DNA of 22,758 nucleotides from Deltaproteobacteria bacterium (GTDB lineage: Bacteria; Bdellovibrionota_B; Oligoflexia; Oligoflexales; Bog-1112). The position numbers and the translations under genes were made by a program. The stretch is from positions 1 to 22,758 of the forward strand of contig JACPKR010000029.1 of the NCBI GenBank assembly GCA_016186945.1, written 5' to 3'. The notes below the pieces were generated by a model. It saw only the letters and a program-made list of their open reading frames with translations, had not been told where the DNA came from and did no database searches. Positions within the stretch are counted from its first letter, which is position 1. The number at the start of each line of letters is the position of its first letter. Shown in pieces: positions 7,312-15,376 of the stretch.

Positions 7312-7385
7312 CCAAAAAACTTTAAATATTGAAGTTTTTAAAAAGGGGCTTGGGGAAAAACTTTTTTCAAAAAGTTTTTCCCCAA
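7312..7385. repeat. Nested A/T-rich inverted repeats with G/C caps
   Basis: The stronger hairpin has a 17-bp perfect arm (TTGGGGAAAAACTTTTT, 7350-7366), a 2-base loop, and the complementary arm at 7369-7385. Just before it, near 7312-7339, is a weaker hairpin with AAAAACTT and AAGTTTTT arms. A related TTTTTGAAAAAAAGTTCCCC motif occurs twice near the right edge of the window (about 22550 and 22680). The long hairpin with T-tracts could also terminate transcription. Confidence 0.7.
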
Positions 7386-7439
7386 ATTGATTATCTTGAA
7401 TACTATAGCATTCTCTCACGCAAGAATTTGGTAATCCCT

Positions 7440-9356
7440 ATGATTCGCATCGAAAATCTTTCAAAGCACTTTGGCAGCAGGGCTATTATAGATGAGCAGA
7501 CCCTCCATTTTCCTCAGGGCGAGCGTATAGCCATCGTTGGGCCTAACGGAGCGGGGAAAACAACTTTGTTGAACATCCTCTGTGGCCTCGACGCCCCAGA
7601 TGGGGGGCTTGTAAAAACGCCCCCCTGCCGACTTGGCTATCTTCCCCAGGAGCCTAACACACAACCGAAAGCTACGATTGTTGAGGAATGCGAGTCCGCT
7701 CGCTCGGACCTTCTGGCGCTAAAAACGAAGATGAGTGAAGCCCTTGAGCGCATGGAGGATCATCACGACCATGAAACGCTCCATGCCTTTGAACATGCTG
7801 AGTCAGCGTATCGGCTGGCGGGTGGGTATGAACTGCGGTCTAAAGCGGAAAAAATCTTAGTGGGCCTGGGTTTCTCTGCCACCCGCTTTATTCTAAATCC
7901 CCGGCAATTGTCGGGAGGCTGGCGCATGCGGATCGAGTTGGCCAAACTCTTTCTTGTTGAGCCTGATGTTCTTATTCTCGATGAACCTACGAACCATCTT
8001 GACCTCCCCAGCCTGCTGTGGGTGGAACGCTTCCTTCAAAGCTATCGAGGCACCCTCCTATTCGTGTCCCACGACAGAAGCCTCCTCAACCGCTTGGCAA
8101 CTTATACCGTAAGGATCGCGAGTGGGACTTTGAAACTCTATACAGGTAACTACGATGCTTACGTGACACAGGAAGCAAAGGAATACAGCATTGCTGAGAA
8201 CACATCGAAAAACCTGGAAAAGCAAATTCAGGACTTGCAAACCTTTGTCGACCGTTTTGGGGCAAAGGCCACGAAAGCAGCGCAGGCGCAATCCAAACGC
8301 AAATTGATTGCTAAACTCGAGGAGGAGAAAGCTCTCCTCCCTCAGAGAACACGCATACAACAGATGAAGTTCAAACTTCCCGACCCTTTGCCCTGTGAAC
8401 GCATGGTGTGCCAAGTTCAAAACGGCGCGATCGGATACAAGGAAACCCTCTGCAAGGGGATCGATTTCAGCCTGGAAAAAGGGCAAAAGGTCGCTCTCAT
8501 TGGTGCAAACGGGATTGGAAAATCGACGCTCCTCAAAACCATAGTCGGAGTGATTGAAAAAAAGGGTGGCACAATATCGCTCGCCCCCCGAGCATCTATT
8601 GCCTACTTTGCACAGGATCAGCTGCTAATCCTAGACCCCCATGCGAGCGTGCTGGAAAACCTCCTAGCTCAGTCTCCTGTCGGTGAAAATGAAGCAAGGA
8701 AAATCCTTGGCGGCTTCCTTTTCAGTAAAGACGACGTGTTCAAACCACTGAGAGTTCTGTCAGGAGGTGAAAAAAACAGGGTTGGGCTTGCCTGCATCCT
8801 AGCGAAAAAGGCAAACTTCCTCCTCCTCGACGAGCCAACCAACCACCTAGATATGTTAAGCATAGATTGCCTGACCCAAGCTCTTGTCGATTACAACGGA
8901 ACCCTTCTTTTTGTAAGCCACGACCGCGCTTTCATCAACTCCATCTGCACTCATACGTTCGTTATGACGGAAAAAGGTGAAAGTATGATGTTTGAAGGGA
9001 ACGTGGACGACTATGAACGCTTGGCAGAGATTGCAGGGTTTCCCAACGTTCTGCAAACTGAAAAGCTCCCAAGTTCACCAGTGAGCGAAACGTCCCCCTC
9101 TGACTATCATGATGCAAAGAAACAAGAGAAGGAACTCCGTCTCCTCCTGAAAAAGAAAGATAAAGTCGAAGCCGAGTTGCTTCAATCGCAGAAAGAGTTA
9201 GACCTCTGCGAGCAAGAATTCCTGAAAGTGTTCCAAGACCACCAGGCAATCAGAGAACTAGGTATTAAAAAGGAAAAACTAAGCAGGACCATAGAAGCCC
9301 TGGAGAACGAGTGGCTTTCGCTCACTGAACGCATTGAGAACCTTCGAGGGAAATAG
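7440..9356 (+). CDS. ABC-F family ATPase (ribosome-associated)
   Basis: 638 residues with two ABC ATPase domains and no membrane segments. Walker A is GPNGAGKTT (34-42) and GANGIGKST (about 355). The signatures are LSGGWRMR and LSGGEKNR, and both copies of LDEPTNHLD are present. The linker contains FGAKATKAAQAQSKRK, the tRNA-interaction region of ABC-F proteins. A C-terminal charged coiled coil (about 560-638) follows, as in Uup/YheS. These proteins act on translating ribosomes rather than as transporters. I chose the ATG at 7440 (MIRIENLSKHFG). The frame is open from 7329, but the extra 37 residues translate the hairpin repeat. The ribosome-binding site is weak. Its 3' end overlaps that of comF by 35 bp. 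Which ABC-F subgroup it belongs to is uncertain. Confidence 0.93.
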   Translation: MIRIENLSKHFGSRAIIDEQTLHFPQGERIAIVGPNGAGKTTLLNILCGLDAPDGGLVKTPPCRLGYLPQEPNTQPKATIVEECESARSDLLALKTKMSEALERMEDHHDHETLHAFEHAESAYRLAGGYELRSKAEKILVGLGFSATRFILNPRQLSGGWRMRIELAKLFLVEPDVLILDEPTNHLDLPSLLWVERFLQSYRGTLLFVSHDRSLLNRLATYTVRIASGTLKLYTGNYDAYVTQEAKEYSIAENTSKNLEKQIQDLQTFVDRFGAKATKAAQAQSKRKLIAKLEEEKALLPQRTRIQQMKFKLPDPLPCERMVCQVQNGAIGYKETLCKGIDFSLEKGQKVALIGANGIGKSTLLKTIVGVIEKKGGTISLAPRASIAYFAQDQLLILDPHASVLENLLAQSPVGENEARKILGGFLFSKDDVFKPLRVLSGGEKNRVGLACILAKKANFLLLDEPTNHLDMLSIDCLTQALVDYNGTLLFVSHDRAFINSICTHTFVMTEKGESMMFEGNVDDYERLAEIAGFPNVLQTEKLPSSPVSETSPSDYHDAKKQEKELRLLLKKKDKVEAELLQSQKELDLCEQEFLKVFQDHQAIRELGIKKEKLSRTIEALENEWLSLTERIENLRGK

Positions 9357-9936
9357 CTCGCAGTGAATAAGCATCTCCGATCGTGAGTAAGCTGGTGTTG
9401 AACTGAGTCAGAGCGTCCGATGTCTTAAGAAATGTGTGTCCTGTGGTGACAATGTCATCGACGACAAGAGCATTCTTCTTATTGGGGTCTCGTTCCTTGT
9501 AGTTGAATTCCCTTTTTTCCCGAAAACCAATCTTTGAACGCTTCCTAAACTCCCATCGAAGAGAGAGGGGAGGAGCTATAAGCGGACGTGCGACTTGTTT
9601 CGCCAACGCGGACGCCAGCAGGCCTGCCAGGTCCACACGGCCTCTCGCGCGAGCCCAGAAGCTTGAGGGGGCGGGGATGATGACGTCTGCTTTTTGGGCA
9701 ACTCGCACCGTTCGCGGAGACTTAAGGAAAAGATGCGTCAAGCAACGCAGGGCACGGTAATCGGCATTTATTTTCACATTAAGAACCAAAGTGCGAAGGG
9801 GTGAGTTGTAGACGAAGAGGCTTGTGTAAGCCCGTCGACTAGGAGCAAGTGCGAGGGTTTCCAGACATTCGTGGCAGAGGAAAGGAGCTGCTTCCGTGTC
9901 GATCTTTCTCTGGCAGACTTGGCATCTAGATTTCAT
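9322..9936 (-). CDS. comF: ComF-family phosphoribosyltransferase-like protein
   Basis: 204 residues. A short zinc-finger-like start (CQVC and CHEC, residues 5-8 and 21-24) is followed by a phosphoribosyltransferase fold with the PRPP-binding motif VVDDIVTTGHT (158-168). ComF/GntX proteins are linked to DNA uptake during natural transformation, or to DNA metabolism. The open frame extends to 10182, but those residues translate the palindromic element, so the start is ATG 9936. GAAGG lies too close to the ATG to be an ideal ribosome-binding site. It is downstream of rsfS on the same strand, 166 bp away with the element between them. Its 3' end overlaps the convergent ABC-F gene by 35 bp. Confidence 0.88.
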   Translation of the reverse strand: MKSRCQVCQRKIDTEAAPFLCHECLETLALAPSRRAYTSLFVYNSPLRTLVLNVKINADYRALRCLTHLFLKSPRTVRVAQKADVIIPAPSSFWARARGRVDLAGLLASALAKQVARPLIAPPLSLRWEFRKRSKIGFREKREFNYKERDPNKKNALVVDDIVTTGHTFLKTSDALTQFNTSLLTIGDAYSLRAISLEGSQCVQ

Positions 9937-9958
9937 GCCTTCACAATTGCATAAAGAC

Positions 9959-9980
9959 AGCGGTCGCTCCAGTGACCGCT
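9959..9980. repeat. Hairpin between rsfS and comF
   Basis: AGCGGTC and GACCGCT arms (7 bp) flank an 8-base loop. It lies between comF (starting at 9936) and the palindromic element. On the minus strand it is followed by GTCTTTAT, a poor T-run, so any termination of the rsfS transcript here would be weak. Confidence 0.4.
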
Positions 9981-9987
9981 TGGGAAA

Positions 9988-10089
9988 AAGGGAGAGGGGG
10001 GGTTGGGGGGCGAGGGAACTGTCGCTCCCCCATGATTTTTCTTGGAGGAACCAGCTGCGCAGTTTCCTCCAAACCACCTCCTTGCCCCA
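9988..10089. repeat. Dispersed palindromic element, copy 3
   Basis: This is a full composite copy. The G-rich module is GGGAGAGG then a G-run, followed by GAGGGAACTGTCGCTCCCCC (to about 10031). The palindromic core is at 10044-10070 and the CACCTCCTTGCCCCA tail runs to 10089. It lies 13 bp past the rsfS stop codon and shows the module order clearly: G-rich module, core, tail. Confidence 0.9.
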
Positions 10090-10102
10090 AGCGGCGTACG
10101 GG

Positions 10103-10444
10103 TCAGTCCGGAAGTTTGACTCGTGCTTTGGGCCAAATTTCCTCAATGGCATAGAAGTCACGGAGGTCTTTATGAAAGACATGGATGACGGTGTTCCCGT
10201 AGTCCATAGCGATCCAGTGGCCTGCGTTCTTGCCTTCTATGGCGAAGGGGACAATTTTCATTCCTTGGCGCAGTTTCGCTTCCACGGCATCAGCGATGGC
10301 GATCGTTTGACGGTTGTTGTCCCCGGAGCAGACGAAGTGGTATTCGCAAATGTCGGACTTCCCCGCTACATCCAAAAGAACGATGTTTGTCGCTTTCTTT
10401 TCCAACGCAGCTTGTTTCGCAAATTTAGCGATTTCGATTTTCAA
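10103..10444 (-). CDS. rsfS: Ribosomal silencing factor RsfS
   Basis: 113 residues, matching the RsfS/Iojap family. It has the N-terminal ALEKKATNIVLLDV, the YHFVCSGDNNRQTIAIADAV core, and the conserved end GHWIAMDYGNTVIHVF followed by FYAIEEIW. RsfS binds ribosomal protein L14 and blocks subunit joining during starvation. It starts with TTG. The start overlaps the nadD stop as TTGA, and a GAGGG ribosome-binding site lies inside nadD. The rsfS-nadD pairing is common in many bacteria. A palindromic element copy lies directly after its stop codon. Confidence 0.95.
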   Translation of the reverse strand: MKIEIAKFAKQAALEKKATNIVLLDVAGKSDICEYHFVCSGDNNRQTIAIADAVEAKLRQGMKIVPFAIEGKNAGHWIAMDYGNTVIHVFHKDLRDFYAIEEIWPKARVKLPD

Positions 10445-11130
10445 TGTGACCCTCTATAGAGATGATGTTGAGAGATATAGTCCCTAACCTCCATTTTAAG
10501 CCAATCTTCGGGGATGGGGAGGTCCTCGCTCATTTTCCCCCGAATGATTGAGCTTCCCGAATTTGTCGTGGGTTCGCTCAGCAAAAAAATGGGCTTGCTG
10601 GAACCTAGGGACAGTCTATCTTTTTCTTTTTGAAGGGGAAGGGACAGTTTCTCGCTCAGTGTCTCGACTCCCTTTAGCAAGGCTGCTTTACGCCCGCGAC
10701 TGACTATAATGAGAGAGGCGATGTGTAAGATTTCCGTCGGCTGGAACCAACGGTGAAAAAGTCTCAGTTGATCCCCACCTATAAGAAAACCAAGTTTTTC
10801 GGTTTTATGACCCTGGCGGAGGTGTTTCAGTGTTTGCACTGTATAATTGGGACAAGGCAGATAACGCTCGACATCCACGATCTCTACATTCTCCAGCGCC
10901 GCAAAATTCAGCTTGCACATTGCCTGACGATCTTCAAAGCCTGCGACAGGCACCTTGACGCTGTCCTTAGTACGAGGAGCTTGGTAACAGGGAGTGACGA
11001 ACACCTGGGCTTTCGGAAAACGCTTCAGCACTTGCTCGACACAGTCGGAATGCCCTTTGTGGGGAGGGTCAAAGGTTCCTCCGAAAACAACAAGATTAGG
11101 TTCCCACTGCAAGTCCGTCATGGGGTTCAT
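10441..11130 (-). CDS. nadD: Nicotinate-nucleotide adenylyltransferase NadD
   Basis: 229 residues. It has the nucleotidyltransferase signature GGTFDPPHKGH (17-27), with the HxGH-type ATP-binding histidines, and the C-terminal GSSIIRG corresponding to the SSTxIR motif. It transfers AMP from ATP to nicotinate mononucleotide in NAD synthesis. The first ATG (11130) has GAG at suitable spacing. A second ATG three codons later (11121) is possible. Its start overlaps the end of obgE by 35 bp and its stop overlaps rsfS, so all three are translationally linked. Confidence 0.95.
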   Translation of the reverse strand: MNPMTDLQWEPNLVVFGGTFDPPHKGHSDCVEQVLKRFPKAQVFVTPCYQAPRTKDSVKVPVAGFEDRQAMCKLNFAALENVEIVDVERYLPCPNYTVQTLKHLRQGHKTEKLGFLIGGDQLRLFHRWFQPTEILHIASLIIVSRGRKAALLKGVETLSEKLSLPLQKEKDRLSLGSSKPIFLLSEPTTNSGSSIIRGKMSEDLPIPEDWLKMEVRDYISQHHLYRGSH

Positions 11131-12133
11131 TCATCTCAGTGTGTGTCAGGTGTGACGCCAGCAAATTTGTGAAGTCCCTTATACCTCGGCCCGTGACCGC
11201 AGATAAAGCCAAAACAGGGATCTTTCCAGATGGGAATGAAAAAAGGAGTTTGGCAATCTCCTCTTCTCCAAGTAAATCGACTTTATTAAGAACGATGAGT
11301 CTTTGCTTGTCTTCAAATTGTGAGTCAAAAGCAAAAAGTTCGCTTTGCAGTGTCGCCAAGGTCTGATGGCATTCCTCAACACCGCACGAAGCATCCAAGA
11401 CAAACGTGATAATCCGGGTCCTACTTAAATGACGAAGAAAGTGCCAGCCTAGTCCTTTGCCCTGGCTAGCTCCTTCGATCAGTCCGGGGATATCGGCGAC
11501 CACGAAGGATTGGTCCCCGCGCTGTTCTTCCACGACTCCCAAAATAGGATGCAGGGTGGTAAAGGGATAGTCTGCTATTTTCGGTTTTGCTTTGCTGATT
11601 CTACTGAGGAGGGTGGACTTACCCGCATTGGGGGCTCCCGCCAGGCCGACATCAGCTAGGACTTTTAATTCAAGGCGTAGATGACGAGTGAGGCCCTTCT
11701 CACCTTTTGTTGACTGTCGGGGAGCACGATTCAATGACGAGACAAACGCTACGTTGCCAAGCCCTCGTTTACCTCCCTCCGCAACAAGCAGTTTCGTGCT
11801 GAGGTCTGTGATTTCGCCGAGACGCTCACCGCTTTCCTTATCAAAAAAGATGGTTCCCAGCGGAACTTTGATCAGCAGGTCCTCACCGCATTTTCCTGTA
11901 CAGCTTTTAGACCCTCCCCTTGCTCCATGGTCGGCCTGGTATTTTTGACGGTACTTCAGGGGGGCTAGCGTATTCATCCCGCTGTCCGCGACGAAGTAAA
12001 CACTGCCTCCATGTCCTCCACTGCCGCCGTCGGGTCCGAGTTTGGGAAGGTTGTGCGCTCGGTGAAAACACACTATCCCATCCCCTCCATTGCCGGAGCT
12101 AATTATGATTTCTGTCTGATCTATGAAACGCAT
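11096..12133 (-). CDS. obgE: Obg-family GTPase ObgE/CgtA
   Basis: 345 residues. The glycine-rich Obg fold occupies about residues 1-158 (SGNGGDGIVCFHRA, GPDGGSGGHGGSV). The GTPase domain follows with G1 GAPNAGKST (166-174), G2 PFTT (190-193), G3 DIPG (214-217), G4 NKVD (283-286) and G5 SAVTG (311-315). It lacks the long acidic C-terminal tail of some family members. ObgE acts in late 50S subunit assembly and stress control. An AAGGA ribosome-binding site precedes the ATG. The order rplU-rpmA-obgE is the classic conserved cluster. Confidence 0.98.
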   Translation of the reverse strand: MRFIDQTEIIISSGNGGDGIVCFHRAHNLPKLGPDGGSGGHGGSVYFVADSGMNTLAPLKYRQKYQADHGARGGSKSCTGKCGEDLLIKVPLGTIFFDKESGERLGEITDLSTKLLVAEGGKRGLGNVAFVSSLNRAPRQSTKGEKGLTRHLRLELKVLADVGLAGAPNAGKSTLLSRISKAKPKIADYPFTTLHPILGVVEEQRGDQSFVVADIPGLIEGASQGKGLGWHFLRHLSRTRIITFVLDASCGVEECHQTLATLQSELFAFDSQFEDKQRLIVLNKVDLLGEEEIAKLLFSFPSGKIPVLALSAVTGRGIRDFTNLLASHLTHTEMNEPHDGLAVGT

Positions 12134-12181
12134 CTTAGTGTCCTTGATGGGGCGAGAACGGGGCGGGTGGCTTGCCTATAC

Positions 12182-12448
12182 TTAGGCGGTAGTTTCGGTG
12201 GCGACGATGCTGACTCTTTGGCGGTCTTTGCCAAAGCGTTCAAAAACGACTCGGCCAGCTTGTTTGGCGAAGAGTGTGAAATCTCTGCCCTGGCCTACGT
12301 TGGTCCCCGCATGAAACGTGCTACCCACCTGGCGGACGATAATGTTCCCAGCTTTTACCGGAGTGCCGCCGTAGATTTTTACCCCACGTCGCTGGGCGTT
12401 AGAATCTCTACCGTTCCTGGTACTACCACCTGCTTTTTTATGGGCCAT
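12182..12448 (-). CDS. rpmA: 50S ribosomal protein L27
   Basis: 88 residues, the normal length. The N terminus [20 protein letters not shown] is the strongly conserved L27 tail that reaches towards the peptidyl-transferase centre. The body ([19 protein letters not shown]) is also standard. There is no N-terminal prepeptide of the Firmicutes kind. A GAGGA ribosome-binding site precedes the ATG. It is 31 bp downstream of rplU and 48 bp upstream of obgE, in one operon. Confidence 0.98.
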   Translation of the reverse strand: MAHKKAGGSTRNGRDSNAQRRGVKIYGGTPVKAGNIIVRQVGSTFHAGTNVGQGRDFTLFAKQAGRVVFERFGKDRQRVSIVATETTA

Positions 12449-12479
12449 GATGTCCTCTAAAGTTATCTAGTGCCAAGAG

Positions 12480-12794
12480 TTACACTGCCAGGTTAGCGAT
12501 TTCAACAACCGTTACCTCTTGTCTGTGTCCTCTTAGCTTTTTATGGTTTTTACGACGTTTATATTTCATCACGAGAATTTTTGGTTCTCGTTTCTGTTCT
12601 TTGATGGTTGCTTCGACTTTTGCGTTACTCAGGAACGGCGCCCCGACCTGAAGACCTTTCGCTTCGTCGTTCACGAGGAGAACTTTATCGAAGACGACCG
12701 TTTGGCCAACATCGCCGACTACTTTGTCGATAGTGATGGCATCGCCCTTTTTCACTCTGTATTGATGGCAACCTGCAAGAATTACAGCGTACAT
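12480..12794 (-). CDS. rplU: 50S ribosomal protein L21
   Basis: 104 residues. It starts MYAVILAGCHQYRVKKGD, matching the L21 consensus (MYAVIxxGGKQYxVxxGD) with a cysteine-histidine variation at the usual GK. Towards the C terminus it has KYKRRKNHKKLRGHRQ, the rRNA-binding basic stretch. An AGGA ribosome-binding site precedes the ATG. It is the first gene of the rplU-rpmA-obgE-nadD-rsfS cluster. Confidence 0.97.
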   Translation of the reverse strand: MYAVILAGCHQYRVKKGDAITIDKVVGDVGQTVVFDKVLLVNDEAKGLQVGAPFLSNAKVEATIKEQKREPKILVMKYKRRKNHKKLRGHRQEVTVVEIANLAV

Positions 12795-12858
12795 AATGTT
12801 TTTCCTAAGATTCGGGAGCTATCTTTTTTTCCGGTTCTATTGTGATCGAAAACTGGGC

Positions 12859-12888
12859 TAACTTCTCCGAAGGACAGCTCCCTGTCAA
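12859..12888 (-). promoter_or_regulatory. Possible promoter of the rplU operon
   Basis: On the minus strand a perfect TTGACA (12883-12888) lies about 90 bp before the rplU start. The expected -10 position (about 12859-12865) is poor, reading AAGTTA or GAAGTT. The TTGACA overlaps a small GACAG/CTGTC stem. I see no clear terminator for the upstream lipoprotein gene in this gap (12795-12951). Confidence 0.3.
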
Positions 12889-12951
12889 CAACTTTCTCCC
12901 TCGAATAACCCCATTAGGAACCCTTTTCCTCCCGTTCGCCTCCCGGCTGGT

Positions 12952-15270
12952 TTAGGGAAGAGGCCACGGAACTGTGGGCAGAAGGTAATAAATCTTGCCG
13001 GCAGCATTCACTCCCCAGACGCCGAGAGTCCCGCTAGATATCTGTTTTAGGACGCCGCCAATTTTTGCCCAAGCTGTGCCTTTTGGCGTACTCGAAGTGA
13101 TTCCAATTCTGTAATAAATTTCGTTGGTAGGATTCACTCCAAAGACGCCGAGAGTCCCGCTAGATATCTGGCTTAGGGCACCGTCTATTATTCTGTAATA
13201 AATTTCGTTGGTAGGATTCACTCCAAAGACGCCGAGAGTCCCGCTAGATATCTGGCTTAGGGCACCGTCTATTCGTTCCCAAGCTGTGCCTTTTGGCGTA
13301 CTCGAAGTGATTCCAATTCTGTAATAAATTTGGTTGTAGGGATCCACTCCCCAAACGCCGAGAGCTCCGCTAGATATCTGTTTTAGCTCTGGCTGGCTAG
13401 ATACCAAGTCCCAATTTGTGCCGGTTGGAGTACCCGAACCGATTCCGGCCCTGTAGTAACTTTGATTGGGCTCCACTACTGCTCCCATTATAACAAGGGG
13501 CCTCACTCCCCAGACGCCGAGAGTCCCGCTAGATATCTGTTTTAGGCCGCCGTCTATCCATTTCCAATTTGTGCCAGTTGGATTAGCGGAACTGATTCCT
13601 TCTCTGTAATAATTCTGGCCCACTAGGGTAGTAGCCCAAACTCCAAACTCCCCACTCGATACCTGGCTCATCACTTCCGGCCCGACGTCTTTCCAAGTCC
13701 ATTTATCCGGGGACATATCGACACATGGTGAATCAGCGTCAGACTTCTCTTCTTTCGTGAAGAGACAATATTCAAACGCACCTTTCGGTAGCCTAATTGA
13801 TCCGGTTGTTAGATCCTTCACTAAATTTCTCTGAGACAAAACGTCGGCCGATTTTGTTCCGAAGTCGACACGAAGATACTTCGAACCCTGGAAAAAGAAG
13901 AATTCGTTCCCAAATTCAGTCGTATCCAATTTTTTGTTCACAGCGGCATCTATGAACTTAAAATCTCCCATGTGTGAATAGCCCGCATCGCTTGCGATGA
14001 GTTTGGCTCTGTTGTCCAAATAGGTTGCTGTCGGGTCACTAATTATGCTCAGGTTTTCGGAATTCACGGTGATGAATAGGTAGCCTTTGAAAATCTGTAG
14101 GTTCTTGTCGTGATCAAGTACTACTGCATCTAGATCCCGTTGGAATTCTGTCGGCCAACTTTCAGGCAGTATTTGCTCAGAAGCTGAAGAAAAGTCAGTT
14201 TTAAGTTTTAAGAGCTTATTTCCCTTGAAAAAATAGAAATAATGCCCATCAGCGCGTTCCACATAACTTGCTGCACTAATACCACTAGACCAATCGCCGA
14301 TCAAAAACTCTTGCCCCCCAGGCTTTTTGAAAACTTCTCGAATTGTCTTCCCCGAGGAGGTGATGTATCCCCATTTGTTAACTGAAATTACTTTATCTTT
14401 AATAAGGTAATAAATTATTGGAGAATCAGGTGCGTCGGGATGAGAAACTGCCGCATCGATCTCAGGCATGCGGTTTGGGATAACTATGGGGACACGACAA
14501 GTTGCGTTCGTTTCGTCCCACCACATTTCGTCGCCTCCATGTTCTGTAACACACAGCGTTTTTGCAGTGAGCTCACATTTCTGGTCTGTTTCGTTCCATG
14601 CAAAATTGACGGCTGTGCATTCTGTTTCTAATGGCTCACGACAACTTGAAGCGGTTGCATCCCATATATATCCGCCAGCTACACATTCACTTTGATCAAC
14701 GCATTGATTCTTGGGGTTTGGCCGTTCATCAGCCTCACAGGTAATGATTTGTACACATTTTCCTTCTGCATCAGCGATTTCCCCTTGCAGGCACGCGATT
14801 TTCCCTTCATCGGCGACACATTTTCCTTCTGCATCAGCGGTTTCCCCCTGCGGACACGTGATTTTCCCTTCATCGGCGCCACATTTTCCTTCTGCATCAG
14901 CGGTTTCCCCCTGCGGACACGTGATTTTCCCTTCATCGGCGCCACATTTTCCTTCTGCATCGGCAATTTCCCCTTGCGGGCAGACAATTTTTTCTTCATC
15001 TTCCTTCTGCATCAGCGTTTTCCCCGTGCGGGCAGACAATGGCGACACATTTTTTTCTTCATCGGCGACACATTTTCCTTCTGGATCAGCGGGTTCCCCT
15101 TGCGGGCATATAATTTCCCCTTTTTCGCCAGTCATTTTGGCAATTTCGCTGCTGCCTTTTTCGACGCTTCTAGCCATCTTAGGTTTTCTTGGGGTATCTT
15201 CCTGTTTTGAACAGCCCTCACTGAGGGTAACCAATAGAAAGGCGGCCAAGACTGTTTTCTTGATAAGCAT
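12952..15270 (-). CDS. Mosaic lipoprotein: Cys repeats, hemopexin-like and tectonin-like repeats
   Basis: 772 residues. I chose ATG 15270 (MLIKKTVLAAFLLVTLSEGC) because it gives a lipoprotein-type signal with Cys20 and a GGAGGG ribosome-binding site. The longer frame to 15486 reads through a palindromic element. Domains in order are: a lysine-rich linker; six 21-residue repeats with the pattern CPQGExADAEGKC (about residues 51-176); a cysteine-rich segment (to about 265); hemopexin-like repeats containing YFYFFKGNKLLKLK and FFFFQGSKYLRVDF (about 268-500); and six tectonin-like repeats around QISSGTLGVWGV (about 524-770). Hemopexin and tectonin folds are beta-propellers that bind proteins or glycans, so surface adhesion or host/prey recognition is likely but inferred. 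SEGC is not an ideal lipobox. Two internal duplications suggest fast evolution. No family with this whole architecture is known to me. Confidence 0.85.
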   Translation of the reverse strand: MLIKKTVLAAFLLVTLSEGCSKQEDTPRKPKMARSVEKGSSEIAKMTGEKGEIICPQGEPADPEGKCVADEEKNVSPLSARTGKTLMQKEDEEKIVCPQGEIADAEGKCGADEGKITCPQGETADAEGKCGADEGKITCPQGETADAEGKCVADEGKIACLQGEIADAEGKCVQIITCEADERPNPKNQCVDQSECVAGGYIWDATASSCREPLETECTAVNFAWNETDQKCELTAKTLCVTEHGGDEMWWDETNATCRVPIVIPNRMPEIDAAVSHPDAPDSPIIYYLIKDKVISVNKWGYITSSGKTIREVFKKPGGQEFLIGDWSSGISAASYVERADGHYFYFFKGNKLLKLKTDFSSASEQILPESWPTEFQRDLDAVVLDHDKNLQIFKGYLFITVNSENLSIISDPTATYLDNRAKLIASDAGYSHMGDFKFIDAAVNKKLDTTEFGNEFFFFQGSKYLRVDFGTKSADVLSQRNLVKDLTTGSIRLPKGAFEYCLFTKEEKSDADSPCVDMSPDKWTWKDVGPEVMSQVSSGEFGVWATTLVGQNYYREGISSANPTGTNWKWIDGGLKQISSGTLGVWGVRPLVIMGAVVEPNQSYYRAGIGSGTPTGTNWDLVSSQPELKQISSGALGVWGVDPYNQIYYRIGITSSTPKGTAWERIDGALSQISSGTLGVFGVNPTNEIYYRIIDGALSQISSGTLGVFGVNPTNEIYYRIGITSSTPKGTAWAKIGGVLKQISSGTLGVWGVNAAGKIYYLLPTVPWPLP
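13106..13273 (-). repeat. Perfect 84-bp tandem duplication within a tectonin repeat
   Basis: Bases 13106-13189 and 13190-13273 are identical. The unit is 28 codons, so the frame is kept. The protein gains a second IDGALSQISSGTLGVFGV plus the strand ending NEIYYR. The extra repeat lacks the GITSSTPKGTAW segment that separates the other repeats. Perfect identity, including synonymous sites, points to a very recent event. Confidence 0.95.
14743..15120 (-). repeat. Six tandem 63-bp units coding 21-residue Cys repeats
   Basis: Units start at 15120, 15057, 14994, 14931, 14868 and 14805 (minus strand). Five encode the consensus GKITCPQGETADAEGKCGAD. Unit 2 (15057-14995) keeps the DNA similarity but is read in another frame, giving PLSARTGKTLMQKED and losing both cysteines. 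The total length stays 63 bp, so compensating insertions and deletions restored the frame. Confidence 0.9.
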
Positions 15271-15376
15271 GGGACAGCCCTCCGAAACTCTCACGTCACC
15301 TTGTCGTTTTTTTTTTAAGAAAACTTTAGGTTTTTCTTTTTTCTTCGTGGAGGTTGGGGTCTCTCGGGCAGGGTTT

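Noticed and set aside
9937-10182. N-terminal extension of ComF
   Set aside because: It translates element copy 3 and part of rsfS in antisense. The zinc-finger start of ComF begins at 9936.
14743-15120. CRISPR array
   Set aside because: The 63-bp units are contiguous coding repeats without unique spacers, and no cas genes are present.
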